Positions 27,260 through 37,267 are shown, counted from the stretch's first letter. The stretch is DNA of 64,000 nucleotides from Bacteroidales bacterium (GCA_023229525.1 JALNZC010000007.1:62001-126000), one strand, 5' to 3'. A program made the numbers and translations. Notes: generated by a model from the sequence alone, not told the origin.

Positions 27260-27877
27260 ATGACCACTGTTTTTATTATTGACGACGATTTGTTCATTTG
27301 TAAAGGTTTTTGCGATGTATTTGATCCAGTGAAAGACGAAATTTCAATTGCCGGATATGCACTGACTGTTAATGATGCATTTCAGGAATTGGTAAAAGGA
27401 TCTGTCGATGTAATTATATTAGATCTGTACCTTAAGTTTACAGATCCTATCATAAATTTCAGGCTGTTATACAAAAGGTTTCCTTTAATTCCTATAATCA
27501 TTTTTACTTATGAAACAGCACTTGTGTGGCAAATTAAAATGTTTCAAGAAGGCGCAAAAGCATTTTTAATAAAAGGACTTGACAAAGTTGGCATCCAGCA
27601 AACCATTAATCAAGTAGCCAGAGGGAATTCCGTTATTCCTGCCCAAATAAAAGTGGAAGTTAATTCAGGATCAATTCATTATCTTCCAGTATTAAAAGAA
27701 AGAGAAAGAGAAGTTATTCTAAAGCTTTCATCAGGGTTTTCAATTAAAGAAATTGCATCAATGAAAGAACGTACAATATCTTCAATTGAAAAATCCTTAA
27801 AAAAAATCCGATCTCTTTTTAAAGCAAAAAATAATTATGAATTGCTGTCTATACTTCACAAACAGAAAGAGTTATAA
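27260..27877 (+). CDS. NarL/FixJ-family response regulator
   Basis: A 205-residue two-domain regulator. The receiver domain spans residues 1-120 with the acidic pocket DDD at 8-10, phospho-acceptor Asp55 in VIILDLYL, Thr83 and Lys105. A LuxR-type helix-turn-helix follows at residues about 140-200: LKEREREVILKLSSGFSIKEIA..., ending in a recognition helix (SSIEKSLKKIRSLF). No sensor kinase is adjacent, so it is an orphan here. It lies directly before the GH16 and T9SS genes and could control them, by position only. Confidence 0.9.
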   Translation: MTTVFIIDDDLFICKGFCDVFDPVKDEISIAGYALTVNDAFQELVKGSVDVIILDLYLKFTDPIINFRLLYKRFPLIPIIIFTYETALVWQIKMFQEGAKAFLIKGLDKVGIQQTINQVARGNSVIPAQIKVEVNSGSIHYLPVLKEREREVILKLSSGFSIKEIASMKERTISSIEKSLKKIRSLFKAKNNYELLSILHKQKEL

Positions 27878-28130
27878 ATAAATCTTTCCTCAACATTTGA
27901 GAAACAGGAACATGGTTGCTGGTGCCTTTTTGATTTCTCTATAAACAATCCGGACCAAGTTATTCGCAGAGAATAAAAGTTTTTCAAAAGCCTTTTACAA
28001 ATCTTTTAATTTTTATTAGTCGTTTCTCCGCTCGATTCAATAGGGTTGTTGTTTCAAAGGGAATCTTTTATAATTTAACAGTTTAGACATTTTTTCCGAT
28101 TTTCAGAATTAATAATTCCAGTTTATTGCC

Positions 28131-28162
28131 ATTGACTTTACAAAACAAATGAAATAGTTTTG
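28131..28162 (+). promoter_or_regulatory. Promoter of the GH16 gene (ATTG-N20-TAGTTTTG)
   Basis: TAGTTTTG at 28155-28162 fits TAnnTTTG, with ATTG 20 bp upstream in the -33 place and the ATG 40 bp downstream. The rest of the 325-bp gap (27878-28202) is AT-rich and shows nothing else. Confidence 0.55.
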
Positions 28163-28202
28163 TTCTTAATCAAAATGTCATGATGTTAATAATACCTTTC
28201 AT

Positions 28203-29339
28203 ATGAGTCTATTTATAAATCGAAGCTGGCATGCGCTCGTATTATTGAGTGTTTTTATTTGGTTACCGAATGAAAAAAGCTATGGGCAATTTCCTGCTTT
28301 AGATGGAGAAGGAAAAATAATTAATGATAAGAATTGGAGAATAAATTCAGCTTGCTCTGATGAATTCAATTATTCCCCCAATCAAAATGAAATAAAGCCA
28401 ATCGACCCTTCCAAATGGGATGTGGATATTAATGATCATGGGGGTGATGCACAACTATATCGCAACAACTTGGAAAATATTTGGGTGCAAAATGGATATT
28501 TAAACATTCAAATGTTACTTAATACTCCTGACGAAAATCATCTTTTTTCTTCCGGATCATGTCACACTCTTCCAGCTTATAATTTTAATTATGGCTTTAT
28601 TGAAATCAGTTGCAAATGGCCGGGGGGAAAGGGTTTCTGGCCTGCTTTCTGGTTGATGGATTGTGTTCATAATCTTCCATTTTGGATTAGATATAGGGAA
28701 ATAGATATTTGTGAGATGTATGGTGTAGATGGTTATAATATGCTGTACACTAGTACTATTTATGATGATAAAAATGACAATGATACTATATGTGAGGCTG
28801 GTTGGTTGGCTCATCGTGAAATACTAGAACCAAATTCCTTTGTTGAAGCTGAACATAAATATTCTCTTGAATGGGATCCCCAATATTTAATTTTTTACTT
28901 TGACAATTTGGAAATTTGGCGTAGAACTAATCATCCTCATAATTATCCTTTAGGTTTAATCCTGAATTTGGCTTTCGACAGATGTCTGTGTCCAAATTGT
29001 CATGGGAATATTGAAACTTTAAGCAATGAAATCCCTTCTATGCAACCTTGTCTCCCAAAATGTTTACCAGATTGCTACGATGTACATCAGTTTGACAAAA
29101 AAATGAGTGTCAATTATGTAAGAACATTTCAAAAAATCATGGATTGCCAGACGGATGATCATTTTTTCAATCCAAAAATTTTTAGATGGGGTGTAAAAAA
29201 ATCTATTTATGTTGATCCAGGAGTTACAATTACCGTAAATACAACCTTACGTGCGACAGATTGGATAGAAATTGGTTGTTCCTTTACTGTTCCCTTAGGG
29301 ACAGAATTTTGTGCAATTACAAACGATATTTGTTATTAA
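28203..29339 (+). CDS. Secreted GH16 glycoside hydrolase (laminarinase-type motif)
   Basis: A 378-residue protein with a signal peptide (residues about 1-29). A single GH16 domain opens with CSDEFNYSP. The substrate strand reads NFNYGFIEISCKWPGGKGFWPAFWLMD, shown here in part, and the catalytic signature is EIDICE at E156, D158 and E161, the ExDxxE form known from laminarinases, agarases and carrageenases. The C-terminal ~80 residues are Cys-rich (several CxxC-like pairs) and end without a recognisable T9SS domain. It is followed after 26 bp by a T9SS protein on the same strand. Polymer specificity is not predictable. Confidence 0.85.
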   Translation: MSLFINRSWHALVLLSVFIWLPNEKSYGQFPALDGEGKIINDKNWRINSACSDEFNYSPNQNEIKPIDPSKWDVDINDHGGDAQLYRNNLENIWVQNGYLNIQMLLNTPDENHLFSSGSCHTLPAYNFNYGFIEISCKWPGGKGFWPAFWLMDCVHNLPFWIRYREIDICEMYGVDGYNMLYTSTIYDDKNDNDTICEAGWLAHREILEPNSFVEAEHKYSLEWDPQYLIFYFDNLEIWRRTNHPHNYPLGLILNLAFDRCLCPNCHGNIETLSNEIPSMQPCLPKCLPDCYDVHQFDKKMSVNYVRTFQKIMDCQTDDHFFNPKIFRWGVKKSIYVDPGVTITVNTTLRATDWIEIGCSFTVPLGTEFCAITNDICY

Positions 29340-29365
29340 AGTAAAAATCATTTAATCATATAGTT

Positions 29366-30553
29366 ATGAAAAAATTCATTCTACTATTCGTGATTTCATT
29401 TTCTACCAATCTTACTTTTAGCCAGATAAAAGTTAATAGCCTGGGTTGGGTTGGAGTCGGAACGCTTAATCCTGTTGAAGCATTTCAAATTGGCGACCAA
29501 TTTACATTTCATAATGGAGGCTCAAAAGCCATCGGATATAATTTTCATTGGGATAATGGCCCGTATCGGATCAAGACAGGTTTTACTTCTGCAATTCAAC
29601 TTTCTGATGATGGAGGAATTTACTTTAGTATTTCAGATAAAGGAGATGAGGGATCACAAATTGGTTGGAAATATCCATTTTTAATAAACCCAATTAGCCC
29701 TGAAAATCCAAATGGAAGTATATCTTTTTTAGGTTACGGGATTGAAATCAGTCAAAATACAGAAGGTAATGCCGCATCAATCTTTCCCAAAACCCCTCGC
29801 TGGGGCAACTGTGGGACAGACAGTTATCCTTGGGGCTCGGTTAATACTTTATATCTCATTAGTGGGGAGGTATATTCCGACCGACTCTTTTACTTACAAC
29901 CTCAACTGATACAACCTCAAAATTGTCTGTCTAATCTTGTTTCAGAGGGTTCCGATATTCTCACCAAAATTAAAAATCTTCCATGTGGTTATGTCTCAGT
30001 CGATAATTCATCTAACAAAAACACTTCAAACACCTCAGATGTTCAAGACAATTATCGAATGGTAATAGACGGCAGTCAGATTAGCAATATTTTTCCTCAA
30101 CTGGTTAAGTATGATTCAAGTGATCAGAAATACGGAATTGACTATATAGGACTAATCCCTTATTTAATAACTGCAATCAAGGAACAACAGAAAACTATTG
30201 ATCTATTAACCGAAAATATAGCAAAGAGCTCGTATGACCCTACCAATATTTTTTTAAAGGAAGGATTTATCAATAATGAACAGAGTTCATCAATCAATTT
30301 ATTATATCAAAATTCCCCAAATCCATTTAATAAGCACACAACGATTGAGTTCTTTTTAGCACAGGGTGTCAATAGTGCATCAATCCTTTTTTACAACTTA
30401 CAAGGAACTCAGATTAAGCGTACTGTTATATCGGAAAGAGGGAAGTCCAATATTATTATTAAAGACTCCGAATTTAAACCAGGTATGTATTACTATTCAT
30501 TACTTGTTGATGGCATTGTAGTCAGTATAAAAAGAATGATTATCCAAGATTAG
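29366..30553 (+). CDS. Secreted protein with endosialidase-chaperone-like region and T9SS sorting domain
   Basis: A 395-residue protein with a signal peptide ending at TFSQ. The central part looks like the trimeric tail-fibre type found in phage and secreted proteins: GWVGVGTLNPVEAF near the start, and YGIDYIGLIPYLITAIKEQQ followed by a short helix near residues 250-290. That is the shape of the S74 chaperone-of-endosialidase domain. The last ~80 residues are a T9SS type A domain (YQNSPNPFNKHTTIEFFL...). Surface display through T9SS is expected. Partner of the GH16 gene 26 bp upstream. Confidence 0.75.
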   Translation: MKKFILLFVISFSTNLTFSQIKVNSLGWVGVGTLNPVEAFQIGDQFTFHNGGSKAIGYNFHWDNGPYRIKTGFTSAIQLSDDGGIYFSISDKGDEGSQIGWKYPFLINPISPENPNGSISFLGYGIEISQNTEGNAASIFPKTPRWGNCGTDSYPWGSVNTLYLISGEVYSDRLFYLQPQLIQPQNCLSNLVSEGSDILTKIKNLPCGYVSVDNSSNKNTSNTSDVQDNYRMVIDGSQISNIFPQLVKYDSSDQKYGIDYIGLIPYLITAIKEQQKTIDLLTENIAKSSYDPTNIFLKEGFINNEQSSSINLLYQNSPNPFNKHTTIEFFLAQGVNSASILFYNLQGTQIKRTVISERGKSNIIIKDSEFKPGMYYYSLLVDGIVVSIKRMIIQD

Positions 30554-30764
30554 CTTTCTTCACCATAAATTCAAAGTCCACTTAAACTTATAAGTTATCC
30601 TCAAATCATCGACAAATGGAAGAGCGTTTTTAGAATGTTGAAAGAATGCTTTGATCTGCATATTTGTATCATCATCGAGATCTGCCGTCATCTTGCGGTT
30701 ATCGTTAAGTCACCAACCATAGCGTTATTTCATAATAAACCAAATACAATAGCTTTAACTAAAC

Positions 30765-32009
30765 TTAATATTTGACGGCGGGTAAGACTTTTGTTTGATT
30801 ATCAAAAGTAACTTTGATTATATAAGAAGAACTTTTTTTATTTGAAAAATCGACTGGAACTGATTTCATGTTTTCAAAGTTTACTGTTTCTAATAATACA
30901 CCTAACAGGTTAAAAATTTCAATCTTCCCTTCTTTTACTTCATTCGTAAATATGATTGTATATTCATTTTTTGTCGGATTTGGAAATCCAATGATCTCTG
31001 CATCCTGTTTACTTTCCTGATACAATTGCTTTAAGTTTGTTTCCTTATTGGGTAGTGTTTGGCTTTCTTTGTAGACCCGAATATAATCTATGTCAAAATT
31101 GTGAGGCTCCTGTCCCTCAATTTCACAATGTTGTATATTTTTCTCTTCATGACCATTACCTGCAATTAAAAACATCAATGTATCAGGAATGCCATTGGTA
31201 AAACTGAACAATTTTTGATTATTAAAATAGAAAGACAAATCATCTATCGCCCAATTTAATCCATAAGTATAAAAGTCATCATAGTATCTAAATCCTACTG
31301 GATAAACATACCAATGTTGGTCAGTCCCAAAAGGACGATTGTCCAAATTGCTCACAAGCATCATATTCCCATTACCTGGACTTTCAAAAAAGTCAATTTC
31401 ATGTTCCCAATCACTGTCGGCCGGTAAAAACCACATCGCTTGCCATAAGTTACGCCCTCTTGGGATTTTACATTTTGTTTCTATAAATCCATAGCGTATC
31501 TCCATTCTTACCGGGATATTCTGCGGGGCACAAGAATCATGAACTTCCTTTTCATTACAATTGAAAGAAATTTTATGTGTTACTGGATCCAGCACAAATT
31601 TGCAATTTGAGAATCCGGTTTGAATTTGTCCATATTTAATGGTCGCTGTTGTCGGACTGCATTGATTCGAGTACCAGTAGCTCCAATATTGATCATTTGG
31701 ATCATTGTCTTTAACTTGCTCAAGTGAGATATACTTATTTGAATTGCCCTCAAATTGTTTAAATTCAATCAAGGGATTGTTTGCTGAGAAGGGTCTGGGA
31801 AAAATAGGCTGTTTATCTTGTGTAGCACATGTCGGATACTGTTGATTCCATTTTTTTACCAATATATCATCACTAAAAATTGTTAGTGAATCTGAAAATT
31901 CATCTGAAAAATACAAGGAGTCATTCTGTCTTTCAGAGGGATTGCTAACATTCCTATCAAAACAATAAAAATAGGGTTTTCCTATCGAGTTGGTCCCAAC
32001 AAATGACAT
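30765..32009 (-). pseudogene. 3' part of a broken GH16 gene: GH16 and T9SS domains
   Basis: An open stretch of 414 codons with DEFSDSLTIF at the start of the GH16 fold, YGFIETKCKIPRGRNLWQAMWF, the catalytic ExDxxE motif EIDFFE (E204, D206, E209), and a T9SS type A domain at the end (GFPNPTKNEYTI...). It has no signal peptide. It continues in the same frame from the preceding fragment through one TAG codon at 32016, so it is the 3' end of the gene that begins at 34833. If expressed from its internal ATG it would stay in the cytoplasm. Confidence 0.75.
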
Positions 32010-32015
32010 TGTTTT

Positions 32016-32675
32016 CTAAAAAAGAGTTAAGCGTGTTTTATTGAGGATTGGCGTGCCATTGTATACGATTGAATCAAATAATGAAGTATTATACCATTTC
32101 TTATAAAATGCTCCGGAACCGTTTTCCCTGCAACTATCACAATAATTATCCTTATTAGTCCAATTATGGCATACATAATCGTAATCAAATATCAGGCAAC
32201 TGATCTTATTGTTTGAATTAATATAAAAAATATGGGGTGAAAGAAAGTAGCCATCTGTGCCCTCTTCTGGTATCCAATTGTCCATAATGATGATATCTGT
32301 CGAGCCACTGCTTGCTGACCGGGCTAAATTGGAAGCATTAGATAGTATTTCTTTACTCCACTGAGTACCACCCTCATGTGTCGAAATACAGATCTTATTT
32401 GACTCTGCTGCAGTATAAAAAAGACGATTATTGGAGTATACCATTTTAACATCGGTTCTTACTGGATAACTTGGGATCATTCTTTTTTGCCAACCGTTCC
32501 CCTAATAAAACTGATATATGTAGTTTGAATATAAAGGTTTGCTAATATAGTATATATTGGATCCATCGCTGGCAATGTCAGTGTTAGGACAAACCTGGCA
32601 TGCAGGTCCATCATTGAATAAAGGAGATAACCCAATGTTCCATGTTCCGTTCCTGTATATTATTTCATACACTAA
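32016..32675 (-). pseudogene. Middle part of the broken GH16 gene: beta-propeller-like repeats
   Basis: Encodes repeated short motifs such as SNIYYISKPL, NRLFYTAAESNKI and HIFYINSNNKI, typical of lectin-like beta-propellers. It is in frame with the N-terminal fragment once the IS701 element and one target copy are removed. Two amber codons interrupt it, at 32502-32504 (context YQFY-stop-GNGW) and 32016-32018. No frameshift is present. Confidence 0.75.
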
Positions 32676-34172
32676 TTCTACTTTGACAGATTAAATAAAA
32701 GGCTTGATAATACTGATGTTTCAAAAAAAATTTGTATCTTTATGTCATCGAAAAACAAGCTCATCGTTCCCAACAATGTTTAATTCATCGTAAAAAAAAC
32801 AACCAATATGGAAAAACACTGGCCTCCACTCTGGAGAGGCTGAGTGCGCATCTTGCTGAATATCAGCACATATTCCGAAACAGGACAAAGATATTCTTTG
32901 ACAAAGCAGAAAAATATTCTCAAGGAATAGTACAAAGCCAAATGCGAAACATCGAACGAATTAGTGAAGAATTGGGAACTGATTACTATCAAATGCAGCA
33001 TTTTATTTCTGAATCCAAATGGGATGCAAGGGAGGTAGTGAATCAGGTTTCTTTGGAAGTAAGTACTGTTCTGCCCAAAAGAAAATTAACGGGCCTGATA
33101 ATCGATGAAAGTGGCTGGGTCAAGAAGGGAGATAAGAGCGTTGGGGTTGGCTGGCAGTACTGTGGCAACGTTGGTAAGATCAGCAATAGCCAGGTTGCTG
33201 TTTTCGCTTGTTTAAGCAATGGCGATTTTGCCTCTATGATCGATGCCCGTTTGTATTTACCCAAAGACTGGTGCGATGATCCAGCGCGATGCAAAGAAGC
33301 AGGAATCCCTGAGGGAAGTAGGGCGTTTAAAACAAAGTTGGAATTGGCGGCAGACATTATTCGTCATCAAATTTCTTGGGGAATTTCGTTTGATTTTATT
33401 AGTGCAGATGGTTATTATGGAAACGATGCAGGTTTTGCAAGAGCCATTGAAAGTTTAGGCTATCTGTATATGTTGGATATTCATTCGGATCAAACCATAT
33501 ATTTGGAACAACCCGAATTGTATATACCAGAACGAAAAGGGACGAAAGGTCCAATGCCCAAACGTCTCATAGCGACCACAGATAGAATAAGTGTTTGTAA
33601 TTATCTGAAAACGTTGGATAGCCAACAGTGGCAAAAACTTTCTGTGCGAAATACAACAAAAGGAGTTCTCACTGGTGAATATCATTTTGCCAAGGTTTAT
33701 ATATGGGACAAGGCAACGGATCATACGGAGCAACGACTGTTGGTAATTCGCAAAACAAAATCGGGTAAAGAGACTGTCGAAATAAAGTATTCCTTTACTA
33801 ACGCCAATCTTGAGCAATACACTCCCGAAGCGTTAGCATATATGCAAGCTGAGAGGTTTTTTATAGAACACTGCATCAAAGAAGCGAAGGATATTCTGGG
33901 ATTAGACCAGTTTCAAACACGAAAGTGGCTTGCATGGCATCACCAGATCGCCCTTAATTTTTTGGTATCGTCTTTTATATTGAAGGAAAAACTGCGGTGC
34001 TTTGAGGATTTGCCTCTGCTTTCAGCAAGAGATATAAAAGACTGGATTACTTTTCAGTTGTATAAAGAGTTGTCAGACGATCAGATGATAACCAAGATGT
34101 ATGATCGACACTTTAAAAGGCAAATGGATATAAACTATTCATATGCGAAATTGTAAATCTGTCAAAGTAGAA
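32676..34172 (+). mobile_element. IS701-family insertion sequence, complete, 1497 bp
   Basis: Both ends are visible: TTCTACTTTGACAGATT at 32676-32692 and its exact complement at 34156-34172. A 4-bp target duplication CTAA flanks it at 32672-32675 and 34173-34176, matching the YTAR target known for IS701. It carries one transposase gene and interrupts a GH16 gene. Perfect ends and an intact transposase suggest a recent insertion. Confidence 0.93.
32732..34156 (+). CDS. IS701-family DDE transposase
   Basis: About 474 codons from a TTG at 32732; there is no ATG in frame until residue 71, and the N-terminal helical region (ASTLERLSAHL...) is needed, so a non-ATG start near 32732 is likely. The catalytic signature parts are IIDESGWVKKGDKSVGVGWQYCG (first Asp), FISADGYYGNDAGF (second Asp) and ERFFIEHCIKEAKD (Glu). 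The stop codon overlaps the first base of the right terminal repeat. The frame is intact, so it may be active. Confidence 0.9.
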   Translation: MYLYVIEKQAHRSQQCLIHRKKNNQYGKTLASTLERLSAHLAEYQHIFRNRTKIFFDKAEKYSQGIVQSQMRNIERISEELGTDYYQMQHFISESKWDAREVVNQVSLEVSTVLPKRKLTGLIIDESGWVKKGDKSVGVGWQYCGNVGKISNSQVAVFACLSNGDFASMIDARLYLPKDWCDDPARCKEAGIPEGSRAFKTKLELAADIIRHQISWGISFDFISADGYYGNDAGFARAIESLGYLYMLDIHSDQTIYLEQPELYIPERKGTKGPMPKRLIATTDRISVCNYLKTLDSQQWQKLSVRNTTKGVLTGEYHFAKVYIWDKATDHTEQRLLVIRKTKSGKETVEIKYSFTNANLEQYTPEALAYMQAERFFIEHCIKEAKDILGLDQFQTRKWLAWHHQIALNFLVSSFILKEKLRCFEDLPLLSARDIKDWITFQLYKELSDDQMITKMYDRHFKRQMDINYSYAKL

Positions 34173-34833
34173 CTAAATCATTTGTGCCAATATAATACAT
34201 TGCATTGGATGCTGTAAAAAGGAGATTTGCCCCCACTCTAGCAGCTTTGGACTGCATCATTGGCATAGGTGTTGTCCAAGTATTGGAAGAGGTGTCGTCA
34301 ACGCTTCTATATATCTGACCCGCTAAATTAATATAAAATAAAGAAGATGATGGTGCATTATAGGTTAGATTTGAATTTAATCTGACCAGCGTGGGGCATG
34401 AGAAGCATTTTACATCTTGCCAAGACCCTTTCTCGTATATAATCTTCCGAACTTCCATTCGATTCGAATTTACATAAAATAAAGATCCTTCACCATCCGG
34501 TATAAATTGAGTGTTCTGCGCAACGCGGTTATTAAAGAAAAGTGAATCCACGTACCATATATTATTTAGGCCATATAACCTGCATATCTTGTTTTGCTTA
34601 TTGACAAAAAAATAATCATTATCCAATCTTGTAAGTTGGCAACCGTCCCGGATAGAAATTGGCTGACCAGTATAAAGCATTCTTAGGTCAAATCCATAAT
34701 TATAGACTTCAAAATCCGTATCAGTGGGTCGAGAAGCGGATCTGGAATTCGAACCGGTTTTCATTACGTTGTTATGACTGATTGTTTCCGCAGAAATCAT
34801 CACAACTACCAGAAATAGGAAAATTGTTTTCAT
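34173..34833 (-). pseudogene. 5' part of the broken GH16 gene: signal peptide and beta-propeller start
   Basis: Starts with a clear signal peptide (MKTIFLFLVVVMISAETIS) and continues with propeller-like repeats (DNDYFFVNKQNKI, GSLFYVNSNRMEV, SSSLFYINLAGQIYRS). The frame enters the IS end and stops there on a TGA inside the terminal repeat. Joined to 32671 it reads through as ...YYIGTNDLVYEIIYRNG. The whole gene would have been about 855 codons. Confidence 0.8.
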
Positions 34834-35312
34834 AAATGTGTCTAAATTAGGTTTGTAAATTCGTAAGTTATTGTTCTAGGGTTAACTATTTCTACATTAT
34901 TCTCATATTGTTTGTTGATCCATATTAATTCGCGTTTTTCATTCAATAGCGTTGAATATTTATAAGGTCTCCTCGTGATGTGCGATGAATACAATTATAA
35001 TGATAAAAAATCAATCCAAACAGAAAAGTATTGAAATAATTTCTGTATCAACCTTACATGCACAAATCAACTTGTTTGAACCCTTGAAGCCGGTTTTTCA
35101 GCGATTCAAGTTGTAGTGAACCCTGCTTGTGAGGTCATCGGTCATTTATTTACCAAGCGCTTTAAATAAAGAATTTGCTTAGATCGAACTATCCACCACC
35201 AAATGAGGTGACTTTTCGTCGGATTTATGGCTTCACCGCCGTAAATTCTTTTAAAAACTGACAAAGCCAAACGTACATCCCACTGTCAAAGACAGTGGGT
35301 TTTAAAGATTTA
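34834..35312. other. Gene-free AT-rich stretch
   Basis: About 480 bp between the broken GH16 gene and the next operon end. No ORF, promoter box or RNA gene could be supported. It holds one perfect hairpin at 35279-35299 (separate entry). Confidence 0.5.
35279..35299 (+). terminator. Hairpin CCCACTGTC-AAA-GACAGTGGG followed by TTTT
   Basis: A perfect 9-bp stem with a 3-nt loop and a short T run on the plus strand. It lies just past the 3' end of the minus-strand gene at 35313, so as a terminator for that gene it points the wrong way unless it works in both directions. No plus-strand gene precedes it closely. Confidence 0.5.
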
Positions 35313-37085
35313 CTAAAATTTCCAGGAATAATCGTAATGAATACGGAGGTCATCAATATAAAAAATCAATCGTTTCGGATTAAAAATGAAAACATCAATC
35401 CTCAGGTTGGTATCATATATATCAGGTACGATGAATGTCTTATTCACCCTGACCCATGTCATCGGTTTTTTTACAGCACTATCAATCTTCAATTCATCAT
35501 CGAAGAGGACTTTCTGATCCCTGGAAAAAGTGTAAGATAGTGATGCTCCGGTCTGAAGACTACCCGGTTTGAATATCCAGGCTTCCACATCGATCATTTT
35601 GGGGACGGGATCACCGAATTCGTTCAGAGGAACGGAAAACAACGGGGTAATGTCCGATCTTTTCTCCGTGACGATGCTGTACTGACCGGAATGGGTAAAA
35701 ACAACCGAAGGCTTTTTTACAGGAGTGAGCGCCAGGTTCTCAAAATCATTTTTAAACGATTGCGGTTGTTCTACCGGGGAAATGATGCCGGCACGCTCTA
35801 CATAACGTATATAATGATCCCAATCCCAGGTTGAACCATAGTAACACCGTTCAAAACGATAGAGAACAATGGTCATCCGGATGTTAACATAGGTAAAAAA
35901 GAAGATGAAAAAAAAGAGAATAACGCTGAGAAAAAAATGCCGGTTTTTGAAAAGTTCAGTCACAACCCAGCCGAATGGAACAGCAAACAGGGTATAGTAC
36001 TCAATGTACGACCGCTGGCCAAAACTACACCCGAAATACCACATTTTCCATGAAGCACAAATGATTGTTACGATCAGGAACAGGGCCACAATCAATTTGC
36101 CATTCTGTGTTTTATTCATGATCATGATGATCATTCCTGTAAAAAAGATCAGCGCCAGCGGGTTAAAGATAAAGAAACCGTTAACCGGTGAAAATAAGAC
36201 ACCTGTTATGACAGGATGAGTCCAATTGGTAAATCCTTCACCACGGTATGAGAAATGGAACAGGTTCCCTGAAAGGTAATGCCAATAGATCAGCTGTGGG
36301 AGGAAAAAGAGTAACAAAACCAGAAGAAAAACCAGGATATACGAAGGTTTCAGAAATTGCTTAAACCGGGCCGAAATGGTTTTCAGGTTACCGCTATCCC
36401 AGAAAAAATAAACCAGGATCAATATAATATTTGTCGGGCGGATCAGTGTGGCCAATACCAGGCTAACGGTGAATAAAAGAAAATAACGGTAATTCCGTGT
36501 ATCCAGGAATAGTTTGAGGGAAAAAAGAAAAAGAGCAAAAAGAAAAAAGGAATATACGTGCGACATCAGCCCTTCAATTAATGAATAGTAAAATAGGTTG
36601 GTGCCCAGGAAAATAAAAACGGTCACAAAAAAGGTGATCGCAGGTTGAAAATAATGATCCAGGAATTTCTTCAGGAACCACAAACCGGCCAGAAGATAAA
36701 CAACGGCTGCCAGATTCATCATGCGGTGATAGAGTAAGGAGAACCCGTTTTCATCGTCAAAGCCGGCGATACGTGAAACCAGATGTGCTGTCAGAAAGAA
36801 TGGGGAGACCATCAAGGCAACTCCATAGGTGTATTTTATATCGATCTTGTTATTTACAGTGTCGATGCTGAACCCGCCGCCGGTTTTGATATCGAGGTCG
36901 GGAGGCATGGAATGGGTATTGAAATGATAGAAAAAAGTGGCAGGCAGGTAGATATAATATCCGGCACGGTCCGACCATATCTCGCTTCGATCGTTAAACC
37001 GGCCGGCATCTTTATGAAAAAACCAGGTCAGCATTAGCGAGACGCAGAAAAGAAAATAAAAAAAGTACTTTTCGATTCGCTTCAT
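35313..37085 (-). CDS. Membrane glycosyltransferase-like protein with C-terminal jelly-roll module
   Basis: A 590-residue protein with about 10-11 helices in residues 8-400. It is paralogous to the 25.1-kb protein: SDRAGYYIYLPATFFYH after the first helix and CSFGQRSYIEYYTLFAVPFGW correspond loop for loop. Residues about 440-590 are the shared module, opening with KNDFENLAL and ending with LRIDVFIFNP plus FYIDDLRIHYDY, the most divergent copy. A GT-C transferase role is inferred from topology and context. The 37.3-kb gene on the same strand lies 182 bp upstream and encodes the same module alone. Confidence 0.7.
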   Translation of the reverse strand: MKRIEKYFFYFLFCVSLMLTWFFHKDAGRFNDRSEIWSDRAGYYIYLPATFFYHFNTHSMPPDLDIKTGGGFSIDTVNNKIDIKYTYGVALMVSPFFLTAHLVSRIAGFDDENGFSLLYHRMMNLAAVVYLLAGLWFLKKFLDHYFQPAITFFVTVFIFLGTNLFYYSLIEGLMSHVYSFFLFALFLFSLKLFLDTRNYRYFLLFTVSLVLATLIRPTNIILILVYFFWDSGNLKTISARFKQFLKPSYILVFLLVLLLFFLPQLIYWHYLSGNLFHFSYRGEGFTNWTHPVITGVLFSPVNGFFIFNPLALIFFTGMIIMIMNKTQNGKLIVALFLIVTIICASWKMWYFGCSFGQRSYIEYYTLFAVPFGWVVTELFKNRHFFLSVILFFFIFFFTYVNIRMTIVLYRFERCYYGSTWDWDHYIRYVERAGIISPVEQPQSFKNDFENLALTPVKKPSVVFTHSGQYSIVTEKRSDITPLFSVPLNEFGDPVPKMIDVEAWIFKPGSLQTGASLSYTFSRDQKVLFDDELKIDSAVKKPMTWVRVNKTFIVPDIYDTNLRIDVFIFNPKRLIFYIDDLRIHYDYSWKF

Positions 37086-37177
37086 AGTCTTTTGTTCCCC
37101 CTGTCCTTTAGATTAAGGTGACAGTGTGCGAGGAAATATCAACGGTATAAACTCCGGGGCAAGTCCTGGATCCCGAT

Positions 37178-37248
37178 TCCCCGCCCCAAAGGGTGGGGAA
37201 TTTACCCACGGTACCTCTACCCCTGCACCTCTTCTCCTCGAGGAGAAG
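37178..37248. repeat. Dispersed intergenic element, copy A
   Basis: GGTGGGGAATTTACCC at 37192-37207, a 14-bp gap, CCTGCACC, then a perfect palindrome CTTCTCCTCGAGGAGAAG at 37231-37248. Copy B at 45.65 kb has the same core, the same 14-bp spacing and its own hairpin. Confidence 0.6.
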
Positions 37249-37267
37249 TGAACGGGGGATGAGGCGC

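Noticed and set aside
30554..30764. Possible short gene or transposase relic (IDKWKSVFRMLKECFD...)
   Set aside because: One open frame of about 55 codons without start, promoter or recognisable similarity; not enough to call.
32016..32480. 154-codon ORF as a separate gene
   Set aside because: It is in frame with both neighbouring fragments across TAG codons and is part of one broken GH16 gene.
30765..32504. Amber recoding (pyrrolysine or code change) in this genome
   Set aside because: Intact genes such as PBP1A end with TAG, and no recoding machinery is in the window; the two TAG codons are most simply decay.
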